DNA from: Acidimicrobiia bacterium
GTDB taxonomy: Bacteria > Actinomycetota > Acidimicrobiia > Acidimicrobiales > Poriferisodalaceae
NCBI GenBank assembly: GCA_022821985.1
Contig: JAJECP010000021.1
Span: 62,001-126,000, forward strand
DNA: 64,000 nucleotides
Direction of reading: 5' to 3'
In this document: positions 54,878 to 64,000 of the stretch, in pieces
How the letters are laid out: every line of letters starts with the position of its first letter
Numbering within the stretch: the stretch's first letter is position 1
Made by a program: the position numbers and the translations under genes
Notes under the pieces: generated by a model
What the model was told of the DNA's origin: nothing
Database searches by the model: none
The model's input: only the letters and a program-made list of their open reading frames with translations

Positions 54878-54924
54878 CGCGCCTTGTCAGGCGCCGTATC
54901 TCCTGCGCGCCTTGTCAGGCGCCG
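54878..54924. repeat. Duplicated 19-bp hairpin at the end of the enoyl-CoA hydratase gene
   Basis: CGCGCCTTGTCAGGCGCCG occurs at 54878-54896 and 54906-54924. Each copy folds as GCGCCT-TGTC-AGGCGC. One copy includes the stop codon of the hydratase gene, so the other looks like a duplicated gene end. It may weaken read-through into the MBL gene. Confidence 0.6.
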
Positions 54925-55775
54925 AAGCCCTTTCCCATGGGGCGGTGATCGGGGAAGTCGGGATCACGGCGCTCCATCTGGGCCCGGAAGGCCTCGCCCA
55001 TGTCGTCGGTGTCGAACATCGCCGCGTTCCACGTGGCGATGTACTCCAGCCCGTCGGCGACCGAGTGATCGCGGCTGAAGTTCATCGACTGCTTGGTGCC
55101 CCAGATCGCCATCGGGCTCTTCGCGGCAATCTGTGCCGCAATGTCGCCGACCGCTTCCATCATCGAGTCGTGGTCGTCGTAGACGGCGTTCACAAAGCCG
55201 CGGTCGAGCGCCTCTTCAGCATCCATACGGCGGCCGGTATAGGCCAGTTCGCGCACCACGCCCTCAGGCACCAGCTTGGGCATGCGCTGCAGCGTTCCCA
55301 CATCGGCGGTCATGCCGATGTTGATCTCCTGGATCGTGAAGAACGCGTCCTGTGTGGCATAGCGCAGGTCGCAGGCCGACACCATGTCGACGCCGCCGCC
55401 GACGCACGCGCCCTGTATGGCCGCGATGACCGGCAGCCGGCTCTGCTCGAGGGCATTGAATGTCTGCTGCGCGCGCAGTGCTGTGTTGCGGATCTGCGCA
55501 CGTGTCCGGCTGCTCTGCCCGCCGCCCACGCCGCTGGTCGGCTCACCGAAGTCGCCGAACACGGAGAGGTCCATGCCCGAGCTGAAGTGCCTGCCGATCG
55601 CCGACAGCACGACGACCCTGGCGTCGGACCCAGAGGTGATCTCCTCGGTGATCTCGGGCAGTTCCTTCCAGAACTCCAGGATCATCGAGTTGGCCTTCTC
55701 GGGGCGCTTCAAGACCAGGTGGGCGACGTGATCGCGCACCTCCACGTCGAAGCAGGTGTACTCGGACTCGCTCAT
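54915..55775 (-). CDS. Enoyl-CoA hydratase/isomerase family protein
   Basis: This 286-residue crotonase-fold protein has the oxyanion motifs GRHFSSGMDLSVFG and IQGACVGGGVDMVSACD. An acidic residue lies in QEINIGMTADVGTLQRMP, which resembles dienoyl-CoA isomerases more than classic hydratases (Asp in the second catalytic position). ATG 55775 follows AAAGGGA. It is divergent from the CoA-transferase gene, suggesting a shared acyl-CoA pathway. Confidence 0.85.
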   Translation of the reverse strand: MSESEYTCFDVEVRDHVAHLVLKRPEKANSMILEFWKELPEITEEITSGSDARVVVLSAIGRHFSSGMDLSVFGDFGEPTSGVGGGQSSRTRAQIRNTALRAQQTFNALEQSRLPVIAAIQGACVGGGVDMVSACDLRYATQDAFFTIQEINIGMTADVGTLQRMPKLVPEGVVRELAYTGRRMDAEEALDRGFVNAVYDDHDSMMEAVGDIAAQIAAKSPMAIWGTKQSMNFSRDHSVADGLEYIATWNAAMFDTDDMGEAFRAQMERRDPDFPDHRPMGKGFGA

Positions 55776-55871
55776 CGCGCATTCCCTTTGTCGTGGGTCA
55801 GACCGTCATAGTCAAGCGCAACGGAGGCCTCCTCGGGCGGGCCGGCATCGTGCCGGCAACGGGCCCGGCGC

Positions 55872-55877
55872 TACTGT
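55872..55877 (+). promoter_or_regulatory. Candidate -10 box (TACTGT), leaderless promoter
   Basis: TACTGT ends 8 nt before ATG 55886 of the CoA-transferase gene. It supports that start over the in-frame codon at 55793. Confidence 0.4.
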
Positions 55878-55885
55878 CGCCCGCG

Positions 55886-57115
<1,230 letters not shown>

Positions 57116-57148
57116 ACCGCGCTGCCACGAGTGCCCAAGCAGAGCGGT
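57116..57148. terminator. Imperfect hairpin between convergent genes
   Basis: ACCGCGCTG (57116-57124) pairs with CAGAGCGGT (57140-57148) with one mismatch around a 15-nt loop. There is no T-run. It overlaps the stop codon of the membrane-protein gene, so the terminator call is weak. Confidence 0.35.
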
Positions 57149-57576
57149 TAGAGCATCACGCCCATCACGAGCGCTGCCAGGCCGCACAGCAACGACACGC
57201 CGGCTGCTGCACCCCGCTTGGCCGCGTTGTCGCCGGCGTTCTGATGCACCAGGGCGCCCACGCCGGAGATGAGCACGAGCAGCATCTTGATCCCGAGCAG
57301 CATCGACCAGCCCGTGCTCGTCTCCTCGCTGGGAATGGCCAGCATGCCCCACAGGCCGGTAACGACCGCAATGCCGAATGCGGGCCATGCCACCCGTGAG
57401 AAGGCCTTCGCCGCGACCTTGCCGGAGCCAGGGAACGCCCGCCCCACCACCGGCACGACGGCTCCGACCACGATCTGGCCGCCGATCCACACCGTCACCG
57501 CCAGCACGTGCAGCACGACACGGACCGTGTCGAGGTCAAACGCGACTTCCCGCGTCACTTCGCTGAGTGCCGTCAT
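57148..57576 (-). CDS. Four-helix membrane protein, CopD-like
   Basis: This 142-residue hydrophobic protein has about four helices (about 18-42, 60-82, 90-108 and 120-140). The motif VRVVLHVLAVTVWIGGQIVV, with paired His and Trp residues, resembles CopD/cytochrome-b561-type domains. Its ATG overlaps the stop of the amidohydrolase gene (ATGA on the minus strand), so the two are coupled. The function is unknown. Confidence 0.6.
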   Translation of the reverse strand: MTALSEVTREVAFDLDTVRVVLHVLAVTVWIGGQIVVGAVVPVVGRAFPGSGKVAAKAFSRVAWPAFGIAVVTGLWGMLAIPSEETSTGWSMLLGIKMLLVLISGVGALVHQNAGDNAAKRGAAAGVSLLCGLAALVMGVML

Positions 57577-58742
57577 GAGCGACCTCGTTCGCCGATCAGT
57601 TCCGCCATGTTGTCGGCGAAGAACCGGTCGAGCACCCCGCCCTCAAAGCCTTCGAGCGATGCGTTGAAGCGGCCCAGCGGGTTCCGACCTCCCTCGATGT
57701 GGGGGTAGTCGCTCGAGAACATGTACAGGTGCTCGTTGGATTCGCGGATCATGGCGCCGACGTCCTCGATGGGGTAGGGCGTGAAGGCCATCTGCCGGGT
57801 GATCTGCTCTGACGGTCGCTCGCTGAACGCGGCCAGCTCGGGCTCAGAGCGCTTCCAGGTCTCGACGGTCACGTCCAGCCGGCGCAGCATCTGGGGCACC
57901 CAGGCTGCGCCAAGCTCGACGACCCCGCCCCGCAGGTTCGGATGCCGGCTCAGCACGCCGTCGAGCACCATCACGCCCACGAACGTCTCGGCCGCATGGT
58001 GGAGCGCCACCATGTCCTTGCCGCGGACGTTCTCGCCGCCGCCCAGCCAGTCGGTCGGGGTCGGGCGGCCGGTGTTCATCCACTCCGGTGCGATCTGCAG
58101 CGGGTTCCCCCCGACGTGCAGCAGGAACGGCACGCCAGCTTCGGCCATCTGCGCCCAGACCGGATCGAGGTCGTCGTGACCTGGCGAACGACCGCCAGCG
58201 GGCCGATGCGGCACCCACATGGCACCGAGCCCTGCTTCGAGCGCAAAGGCCATCTCGTCGATCGCCATTTGCGGATCGTCGAGCGGCAGCAGTGCCACGC
58301 CGATCATGCGGTCGTCGTCTCCGCAGAACTCGGCCATGCCACGGTTGTGAGCACGGGCTGCGCCGTAGCGCACATCGAGGTCGAGCTGGGGATCGAACAC
58401 CACGCCGGCGCTGAAGGTGGCGAACACGAACTGCCGGTCGAAGCCCAGCAGGTCAAGTGCAGTGGTGCGCTCGGCCGCGTTGAACGCTCCCAGCGCCTGG
58501 TACCCCTTCGGTCCCCGGATCAGATCGTCGCCGAGGGCCACGAGATCGGCCACGGTCTCGGGTGTATGCGAGCGGCTGCCGCCCGCTGCCTCGAAGTTGT
58601 TCACCGATTCGCCGGCGCTGGAGAATTCGATCTGCGGGAGACGGTCCGCCATATCCCCCTCGGCATGTGACTGCAGGAAGTCCGGCAGCTCCATGAGGTG
58701 GCTGTCGGCATCGAGATAGGTCCGGTCGCTCGCGTAGGCCAT
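57573..58742 (-). CDS. Amidohydrolase-2 family protein (DADSH type)
   Basis: This 389-residue TIM-barrel hydrolase has the N-terminal metal motif YLDADSHLMELPDFL, then FLLHVGGNPLQIAPEW, VALHHAAETFVGVMV and MFSSDYPHIEGGRNP with an Asp-His end. Such proteins decarboxylate or hydrolyse aromatic or cyclic acids. The exact substrate is unknown. It is distinct from the other amidohydrolase at 53.0 kb. TAGCCT lies 6 nt before its ATG. Confidence 0.82.
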   Translation of the reverse strand: MAYASDRTYLDADSHLMELPDFLQSHAEGDMADRLPQIEFSSAGESVNNFEAAGGSRSHTPETVADLVALGDDLIRGPKGYQALGAFNAAERTTALDLLGFDRQFVFATFSAGVVFDPQLDLDVRYGAARAHNRGMAEFCGDDDRMIGVALLPLDDPQMAIDEMAFALEAGLGAMWVPHRPAGGRSPGHDDLDPVWAQMAEAGVPFLLHVGGNPLQIAPEWMNTGRPTPTDWLGGGENVRGKDMVALHHAAETFVGVMVLDGVLSRHPNLRGGVVELGAAWVPQMLRRLDVTVETWKRSEPELAAFSERPSEQITRQMAFTPYPIEDVGAMIRESNEHLYMFSSDYPHIEGGRNPLGRFNASLEGFEGGVLDRFFADNMAELIGERGRS

Positions 58743-58748
58743 AGGCGC

Positions 58749-58754
58749 AGGCTA
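58749..58754 (-). promoter_or_regulatory. Candidate -10 box (TAGCCT), leaderless promoter, minus strand
   Basis: On the minus strand TAGCCT lies 6 nt before the ATG at 58742. No ribosome-binding site is present. Confidence 0.45.
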
Positions 58755-58832
58755 GTGAGGCAGCCGTCGTGAGTCGCCGGATCGGGAGGCTGCTTCGCCC
58801 AGCCGCCAGCGTCACGCCCAAATGGCCGTCGG

Positions 58833-58838
58833 TAGCCT
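58833..58838 (+). promoter_or_regulatory. Candidate -10 box (TAGCCT), leaderless promoter
   Basis: TAGCCT ends 6 nt before ATG 58845 of the MogA/MoaB gene, with no Shine-Dalgarno sequence. Confidence 0.45.
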
Positions 58839-58844
58839 GCCGCG

Positions 58845-59375
58845 ATGGCCACCGATCACGGGGCGCACGGGCATCAGCACCACCAGCCTCACACGTCAGA
58901 GGACGAACATCGGCTCGCGGCGAAAGTGCTGACGGTCTCCGACGGCGTGATCGCGGGCACCCGCGAGGACCGCAGCGGCGAAGCACTTGGCGAAACGCTG
59001 GCAGCGGCCGGATACGAGGTCGTCGAACGCCGAGTCGTCGCCGACGGCATCGACACGGTTTCTGAGGCGCTGGCAGAGATGTCAACTGGCTTCGAGGGGC
59101 TGATCGTGTCGACCGGCGGCACCGGCTTCACGGAGCGAGACCTCACACCCGAGGGCACTCGCGCCGTGATCGAGCGCGAAGCACCCGGCCTGGCCGAGGC
59201 CATGCGACTGGTGAACCCGCTGGGCCGGCTGTCGCGAGGTGTCGCCGGCATCATCGGCCGCACCATCGTGCTGAACACCCCGGGCTCCACCAAGGGATGC
59301 GTGGAGTGCTTCGAGGCCGTGGCCGACGTGCTGCCCCACGCCCTGGCCCTGCTGGCGGGCGAACGGCTGCACTGA
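58845..59375 (+). CDS. MogA/MoaB-type molybdopterin adenylyltransferase
   Basis: This enzyme family activates molybdopterin with ATP for molybdenum insertion. The 176-residue protein has KVLTVSDGVIAGTREDRSG, LIVSTGGTGFTERDLTPEG, NPLGRLSRGVAGIIG and LNTPGSTKGCVECF. An unusual His-rich N-terminus (DHGAHGHQHHQPH) precedes the core. It begins a gene group with ribD, whose ATG overlaps its stop by one base. No other molybdenum-cofactor gene is in the window. Confidence 0.88.
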   Translation: MATDHGAHGHQHHQPHTSEDEHRLAAKVLTVSDGVIAGTREDRSGEALGETLAAAGYEVVERRVVADGIDTVSEALAEMSTGFEGLIVSTGGTGFTERDLTPEGTRAVIEREAPGLAEAMRLVNPLGRLSRGVAGIIGRTIVLNTPGSTKGCVECFEAVADVLPHALALLAGERLH

Positions 59376-60511
59376 TGTCCCCTGACGGCCCGGCTCCTCA
59401 CAACGAGTCGGAAGGCCCAGGTGCAGCAAGCTCCGCGCTCATGCAGCGTGCCGTCGAGCTGGGCGAGGCGGTGCGCGGTACGACGGCACCGAATCCATGG
59501 GTGGGTGCTGTACTCGTCGCGGCCAGCGGGCAGACCTTCGACGGCGCAACTGAACCCCCGCCGGGTCGCCATGCCGAGATCGTGGCCCTCGACGCCGCTC
59601 GCCGTACCGGCACTGATCCGGCCGGAGCGACCCTGTACACCACTCTGGAGCCCTGCTCACACACCGGCCGCACAGCGCCCTGCATCGATGCGGTTATCGC
59701 CGCGGGCATCAGCCGGGTCGCCGTCGGCGTGACCGACCCCGACCCCAACGTGGCCGGCAGCGGCATCGAGGCGCTGCGTGCAGCCGGCATCGACGTAGAG
59801 GTGGGCGTTGCCGCCGACGCTGTCGATGACTCGCTGCGCCCGTACCTGCACCAGCGCCAGGCGGGTCGTCCGTGGGTGGTGCTGAAGCTCGCTGCCACGC
59901 TCGACGGCCGCATCGGCGCGCCCGACGGCACCTCGCAATGGATCACCTCACCAGAGGCGCGGGCCGACGCTCACGGGCTACGCGCACGCTGCGATGCCGT
60001 GCTGGTGGGCGCAGGCACCGTCCGGGCCGACGACCCATCGCTCACCGTTCGTGAGCTTCCGCTCACCGATCCCCACCGCCCGCTGCTGGACATGCGCGAA
60101 GCACCAGACGAGCCGGTTGATGTGCCGTTCACCAGCGCGGCCGCCGACCGGCTCGATCCGCGCCGATTCGTGTTGGGCATGGCACCGGCGGAGGCCAAGG
60201 CGCAGCCGTGCATCGAAGTCAGCGGCGAGCTGCCGGGAGTGCTGTCGCGGCTGGCCGCCGCCGACGTGGTCGAGCTGCTGGTGGAAGGCGGCGCGAATGT
60301 TGCGGGAGAGCTGCATCGAGACGGCCTCGTCGACGAATACGTCATCTACCTGGCACCGGCACTCGCAGGCGGCGAAGACGGCCTTCCGGTGCTGGCAGGC
60401 ACTGGCGCAGCGACGATCGGTGATTTCTGGCGCGGCAAGATCGCCGATCTGCGCCGAGTCGGCCCAGACCTCCGCATCACCATGTTCCCGGCTGCGCCGG
60501 ACAGCCCCTGA
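59375..60511 (+). CDS. ribD: Bifunctional riboflavin deaminase/reductase RibD
   Basis: RibD performs two steps of riboflavin synthesis. The 378-residue protein has the zinc deaminase half with APNPWVGAVLV, GRHAEIVALDAA and TLEPCSHTGRTAPC. The reductase half follows from about residue 165 (VLKLAATLDGRIGAPDGTSQ; LRARCDAVLVGAGTVRADDP; LLVEGGANVAGEL). All catalytic motifs appear present. It is followed by ribE after a 181-bp gap. Confidence 0.95.
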   Translation: MSPDGPAPHNESEGPGAASSALMQRAVELGEAVRGTTAPNPWVGAVLVAASGQTFDGATEPPPGRHAEIVALDAARRTGTDPAGATLYTTLEPCSHTGRTAPCIDAVIAAGISRVAVGVTDPDPNVAGSGIEALRAAGIDVEVGVAADAVDDSLRPYLHQRQAGRPWVVLKLAATLDGRIGAPDGTSQWITSPEARADAHGLRARCDAVLVGAGTVRADDPSLTVRELPLTDPHRPLLDMREAPDEPVDVPFTSAAADRLDPRRFVLGMAPAEAKAQPCIEVSGELPGVLSRLAAADVVELLVEGGANVAGELHRDGLVDEYVIYLAPALAGGEDGLPVLAGTGAATIGDFWRGKIADLRRVGPDLRITMFPAAPDSP

Positions 60512-60614
60512 CGCGCGGCGCAATTCGAGCGCGAGCTCGCCGGGGAATACAGCTGCGCCATCTAGTTCGGCCTCTTGGCTCGGCGAGTCCCGACGGGCGC
60601 ACCAGCAGGCTTCC

Positions 60615-60636
60615 GCCGGTACCGTTCGATACCGGC
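60615..60636. repeat. 7-bp inverted repeat in the ribE leader/promoter
   Basis: GCCGGTA (60615-60621) and TACCGGC (60630-60636) are perfect inverted copies 8 nt apart. A TACCGT hexamer (60620-60625) overlaps the left arm and may be a -10 box about 68 nt before ribE. It is a possible operator or RNA hairpin. Confidence 0.45.
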
Positions 60637-60692
60637 CTGTGACGAACAGACCGGGCAGACAGGGCAGCTCGTTTCTCCTGGAAGGAAGGGCG

Positions 60693-61313
60693 ATGTACAC
60701 AGGTCTCGTCGAAGAACTCGGCAGCTTCGCTGGCCGCAACGGCGAGCGCTACCGGTTCAACGCCGCCCTGGTGCTGTCTGACGCCGCCATCGACGATTCC
60801 ATTTCGGTGAACGGCTGCTGCTTGACCGTCGTCGAGATGGGCGACGGTTGGTGGGAGGCCGACGTCAGTGCCGAGACCGAGAAGCGAACGGCACTCGGTT
60901 CACTGGCGGAGGGCGACCCCGTGAATCTCGAGCGCTGCATGCGCTACGCCGACCGGCTCGGCGGGCACCTCGTGCAGGGTCACGTCGACGGGGTGGCGAC
61001 CATCACCCATCCCGCCCCGGACCTGCGCGTCGCCGTTCCGCCCGAGGGCGGCCTGCGCCGCTACCTGGTGGAAAAGGGCTCGGTGACCCTCAACGGCATC
61101 AGCCTGACCTGTTTCGACATCACCGACGACGACGAGGGCGGCTGCGAGTTCTCCGTGGCGCTCATCCCGCACACCATGGCCATGACCACCATGGGCACCG
61201 CGCGGCCCGGCGACCCCGTCAACCTCGAGGTCGACGTGCTCGCCCGTTACGTGGAGCGTCTGCTGGGGCAGAATGGTGCGGTGACCGACGATGAGCGAGT
61301 CCGGCATGACTGA
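60693..61313 (+). CDS. ribE: Riboflavin synthase alpha subunit
   Basis: This enzyme dismutates two lumazines to riboflavin. The 206-residue protein has two lumazine-binding barrels: the first begins [10 protein letters not shown] with [11 protein letters not shown] and [12 protein letters not shown]; the second has [16 protein letters not shown] and [14 protein letters not shown] 60693 follows GGAAGGAAGG. It overlaps ribBA by 23 nt. Confidence 0.95.
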   Translation: MYTGLVEELGSFAGRNGERYRFNAALVLSDAAIDDSISVNGCCLTVVEMGDGWWEADVSAETEKRTALGSLAEGDPVNLERCMRYADRLGGHLVQGHVDGVATITHPAPDLRVAVPPEGGLRRYLVEKGSVTLNGISLTCFDITDDDEGGCEFSVALIPHTMAMTTMGTARPGDPVNLEVDVLARYVERLLGQNGAVTDDERVRHD

Positions 61314-62604
61314 CCGCGCCGTGGCAGACGACGCAACTGCTGCGTCGCCGTTCGCGGCGATTCCCGATGCGGTCGACGCCATCGGCCGCGGCGAGATCGT
61401 GGTGGTGGTCGACGACGAAGACCGCGAGAACGAGGGCGACCTCATCATGGCGGCTGAGCACGCCACGCCTGAGTCGATGGCGTTCTTCGTGCGCTACACC
61501 TCGGGTGTCATCTGCGCCCCGTTGATGGGGGAGCGCCTCGACGAGTTGGCGCTGCCGCTCATGGTGACGGTCAACACCGAATCCATGCGGACGGCGTACA
61601 CGGTCACGGTGGATGCCGCCGAGGGCACCACGACCGGGATCTCGGCGGCGGACCGCTCCCTCACGCTGAACCTGTTGGCCGACCCCAAGTCGAACGCGAA
61701 CGACTTCAACCGTCCCGGTCACGTGCTGCCGCTGCGCTACCGGCCCGGCGGCGTGCTCAAGCGGGCAGGCCATACCGAGGCGGCGGTGGATCTGGCCCGA
61801 CTGGCCGGCTGCCATCCCGCGGGCGTGCTCTGCGAAGTCGTCAACGACGACGGAACCATGGCCCGCGTGCCCGACCTGATCGAATTCTGCGAGCAGCACG
61901 ACCTGCTGCTCATCTCGATTGCCGACCTCATCCGTTACCGGCGAGTCAACGAACGCCTGGTCGACCCGATCTCCCAAGCCCGCATCCCCACCATCTACGG
62001 CGAGTTCACTGGACACGTCTTCCGCGACTTCGACGACACTGAGCACCTGGCGCTGACGTACGGATCTGTGATGGGCGCAGAGCCCGTGCTGGTGCGAGTG
62101 CACAGCGAATGCCTGACCGGCGACATATTGGCGTCGATGCGCTGCGACTGCGGCTCGCAGTTGCACGGTGCCCTCGAGGCCATCGCCGAAGCAGGTGCTG
62201 GCGTGCTCGTCTACCTGCGCGGCCACGAAGGCCGCGGCATCGGCATCGGCCACAAGATTGCCGCGTACTCGCTGCAGGACCGCGGGCGCGACACCGTCGA
62301 CGCCAACCTGGAGTTGGGCTTGCCGGTGGACAGCCGAGAGTACGGCATCGGGGCGCAGATTTTGGCTGAGCTCGGCGTGCAGCGGATGCGGCTGATGACC
62401 AACAACCCCAACAAGATCGGCGGTCTGTCTGGCTACGGGCTCGAAGTGGTCGAGCGAGTGCCGACGTCGTCGAACGCGAATCCCTTCAACCGTGCCTACC
62501 TGCGCACCAAAAAGATGCGACTGGGCCACCTCATGGAAGACGAGGCCGACGGCGCAGCCGAGGCCGACGTCGATCTCGAAGAAGCACCCCCACTCGCCGA
62601 CTGA
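61291..62604 (+). CDS. ribBA: Bifunctional DHBP synthase / GTP cyclohydrolase II
   Basis: RibBA supplies both precursors of riboflavin. The 437-residue protein has the DHBP synthase half with [40 protein letters not shown] and [11 protein letters not shown]. The cyclohydrolase half has [20 protein letters not shown] (zinc Cys), [16 protein letters not shown] and [16 protein letters not shown]. An acidic tail ends it. ribH, which often follows, is absent; the next gene is on the opposite strand 18 nt away. Confidence 0.95.
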   Translation: MSESGMTDRAVADDATAASPFAAIPDAVDAIGRGEIVVVVDDEDRENEGDLIMAAEHATPESMAFFVRYTSGVICAPLMGERLDELALPLMVTVNTESMRTAYTVTVDAAEGTTTGISAADRSLTLNLLADPKSNANDFNRPGHVLPLRYRPGGVLKRAGHTEAAVDLARLAGCHPAGVLCEVVNDDGTMARVPDLIEFCEQHDLLLISIADLIRYRRVNERLVDPISQARIPTIYGEFTGHVFRDFDDTEHLALTYGSVMGAEPVLVRVHSECLTGDILASMRCDCGSQLHGALEAIAEAGAGVLVYLRGHEGRGIGIGHKIAAYSLQDRGRDTVDANLELGLPVDSREYGIGAQILAELGVQRMRLMTNNPNKIGGLSGYGLEVVERVPTSSNANPFNRAYLRTKKMRLGHLMEDEADGAAEADVDLEEAPPLAD

Positions 62605-62622
62605 CCGCCGGTCTCGCAGGCG

Positions 62623-64000
62623 CTAGCGAGTTACCGATCTCTCGGCACCCACCACGAAGACGTAGCTGTGCCCGGCACGGTTCTGGCCGGTGTCGAACAG
62701 AATTCGCTGGCCGTCAGGTGACCAGTCGGGGTTGATCTCGCGGCCTTTCAAGCTGGTGACCTGCGTGATCTCGCCGGTGTCGATTTCGAGGATCGCGATA
62801 TTCGATTCACCCGAGACGGCGCGACCGTTCTGCGTTTCGAAGAGGCTGAATGCCAAACGCGTGCCGTCCGGCGACCACGACGGCCTGCCGACGTCCGTTC
62901 GCAGTCGGCCTCCCTTGTTGTCGTCAGGCGGCAATCTCGTCGCATTGGTTCCGTCGGCGTTCATTACCGCCAGCGCTCCAGCCCAGCTGAAGGCAATCTG
63001 CGAGCCGTCGGGCGACCACGCTGGCTCGTCTCCCCCGCCGAGTTTCCGGTTCAAGTCGACCGGATTCTGTCCGTCGGCATCCATGACGACGACGTACCAC
63101 TCGTTGTGCTCCCAGCTGTGGCGCACGAATGCCAGCTTGTGACCATCAGATGACCACGTCGGGTGGTCGTCCTCAACCGCACCGCTGGTCAGTCGGACCG
63201 GGCTCGATCCGTCGCTGTTGACCGTCCAGATGTGGCTCCGGTAGGGCTCGCTGCCTTCGTAAGTACCCGCGAATGTCAATACGGTGAACACGACCTTGGA
63301 CCCGTCCGGTGACCACGCGGGACGGCCAGGCGAACCGCCCACTTGGCTGAACAGCGATCGCACACCCGTACCGTCGCGGTTGGCGACCCCCAGCGCGCCG
63401 CCACCGTTGTAGGCAATGTGCTGACAGTCGGGCGACCAGACTGCTTCGCGCGCATATGGGCTTTCCAGCAGCTGCACCGGCGCGTCAGTGGGCGTGCCCC
63501 CGCATGGACCCAGCGTTGCATCGTCGGCGTCCGACTCGCCGTCCGAGCTGTCGCTGGCCTCGAGATAGGCGTCAATGGCCGACTTGGCAACGGCCGACTC
63601 GCCGCCGAACACGAGCAGTTGAACGGCAGCGCCGCCGGCTGAGCCCCGGACCCTGTCGAGGTAGTCGGCCGTGCTCTGAGGCACGTTGACGGGATTCGCG
63701 AGCACCAGTGCTGCGCACCGGCGCGCCAGCAGCGGTGCCGCGCTGAACGAGTCGAACGGGACCCGCGCCCGGGCCAAGCCGACCCTGGCTTGCGCAAAGC
63801 ACCCGCCGCTCGACTGCCCGGCCGCGTAGACAGCCGCCTTCGTTGCGGTCTCGAACCGCGATTTCCCGTCGATGCGATCTACTGAGATGCCCAACCTGTC
63901 AATTGCGCCCTCCACCTCCTGAGACAGCGCTGCGGTGCCGCCCATGAGCACGACGCGCTCGATGCGCTTGCTCTCGAGATACTCGGCCACGGACTTGTGC
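62623..64000 (-). CDS. Cell-wall-binding-repeat / PD40 propeller protein (N-terminus outside window)
   Basis: The reading frame continues past the right edge, so the protein is incomplete at its N-terminus. The visible part of about 459 residues has a cell-wall-binding repeat region (VVLMGGTAALSQEVEG and ARVPFDSFSAAPLLAR, the latter identical to the 6.3-9.1 kb protein). PD40 propeller blades follow (WSPDGSKVVF; HPTWSSDGHKLAF; NPDWSPDGQRILF). It ends after the propeller, without the zincin-like domain of its paralogue. It is probably secreted and wall-bound. Confidence 0.85.
   Translation of the reverse strand, partial: HKSVAEYLESKRIERVVLMGGTAALSQEVEGAIDRLGISVDRIDGKSRFETATKAAVYAAGQSSGGCFAQARVGLARARVPFDSFSAAPLLARRCAALVLANPVNVPQSTADYLDRVRGSAGGAAVQLLVFGGESAVAKSAIDAYLEASDSSDGESDADDATLGPCGGTPTDAPVQLLESPYAREAVWSPDCQHIAYNGGGALGVANRDGTGVRSLFSQVGGSPGRPAWSPDGSKVVFTVLTFAGTYEGSEPYRSHIWTVNSDGSSPVRLTSGAVEDDHPTWSSDGHKLAFVRHSWEHNEWYVVVMDADGQNPVDLNRKLGGGDEPAWSPDGSQIAFSWAGALAVMNADGTNATRLPPDDNKGGRLRTDVGRPSWSPDGTRLAFSLFETQNGRAVSGESNIAILEIDTGEITQVTSLKGREINPDWSPDGQRILFDTGQNRAGHSYVFVVGAERSVTR

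Noticed and set aside
60512-60692. FMN riboswitch before ribE
   Set aside because: GGGCAG-type pieces are present, but the conserved RFN stems and core could not be assembled.

Overview
The window is a GC-rich bacterial chromosome segment, about two-thirds G+C by eye. It carries a conserved actinobacterial housekeeping backbone: tgt-yajC-secD-secF-relA, then hisS-aspS-(two small conserved genes)-alaS-ruvX-mltG-aroE-aroB-aroQ-efp-nusB, then pyrR-pyrB-pyrC-carA-carB-pyrD-pyrF-mihF-gmk-rpoZ-coaBC-metK-priA-def-fmt, and ribD-ribE-ribBA. The actinobacterial integration host factor MihF, a PriA without helicase motifs, many GTG starts and probable leaderless promoters (TANNNT 6-10 nt before ATG) point to Actinomycetota. 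The lack of several genes expected in streptomycete or mycobacterial versions of these clusters, the cell-wall-binding-repeat/PD40 proteins and the catabolic amidohydrolase and CoA genes suggest a deep-branching class such as Acidimicrobiia. That class assignment is inference.

Layout. 0-6.3 kb: end of tgt, the Sec accessory genes and the bifunctional (p)ppGpp enzyme. 6.3-9.1 kb (minus): a large secreted protein with cell-wall-binding repeats, a PD40 beta-propeller and a zincin-like end; a truncated paralogue closes the window at 62.6-64 kb. 9.4-18.8 kb: three aminoacyl-tRNA synthetase genes, ruvX, mltG and aroE. 18.9-19.9 kb: a type IV prepilin peptidase and a small membrane protein, sitting where aroC/aroK might be expected. 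20-24 kb: aroB, aroQ, efp, nusB and an MFS exporter. 24.1-34.7 kb: an accessory Tad/Flp-type pilus locus with a lipoprotein, an 830-residue secreted protein holding a 61-residue Asp/Glu tract, a CpaB-like protein, TadA, TadB, TadC, a small pilin-like protein and three TadE-like minor proteins. 34.7-35.2 kb: a probable toxin-antitoxin-like pair. 35.3-44.8 kb: the pyrimidine operon. 44.8-52.3 kb: nucleotide, transcription, cofactor and translation genes. 52.3-58.7 kb: a catabolic block. 58.8-62.6 kb: a MogA/MoaB gene and three riboflavin genes.

The most informative regions are these. (1) The pyr leader has a near-consensus PyrR-binding hairpin directly abutting the Shine-Dalgarno sequence of pyrR, and an intrinsic terminator lies inside the first codons of pyrR. 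This suggests that PyrR represses translation and thereby exposes the terminator. (2) The pyrC-position protein has lost nearly all dihydroorotase metal ligands, so it is probably a structural pseudoenzyme. (3) A previously easy-to-miss 36-codon ORF fits exactly between pyrB and pyrC. (4) The Tad locus has unusual secreted components and a relay of two 17-codon mini-ORFs between tadB and tadC. (5) The Tgt lacks the cysteines of the family's zinc site.

The genes work in coherent groups. The Tad genes, with the separate prepilin peptidase, would assemble a surface pilus. PyrR senses UMP/UTP and controls a polycistronic UMP pathway. ribD, ribE and ribBA supply riboflavin, although ribH is not in the window. 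No rRNA, tRNA, CRISPR array or insertion sequence was recognised, and no gene-free stretch exceeds about 300 bases.
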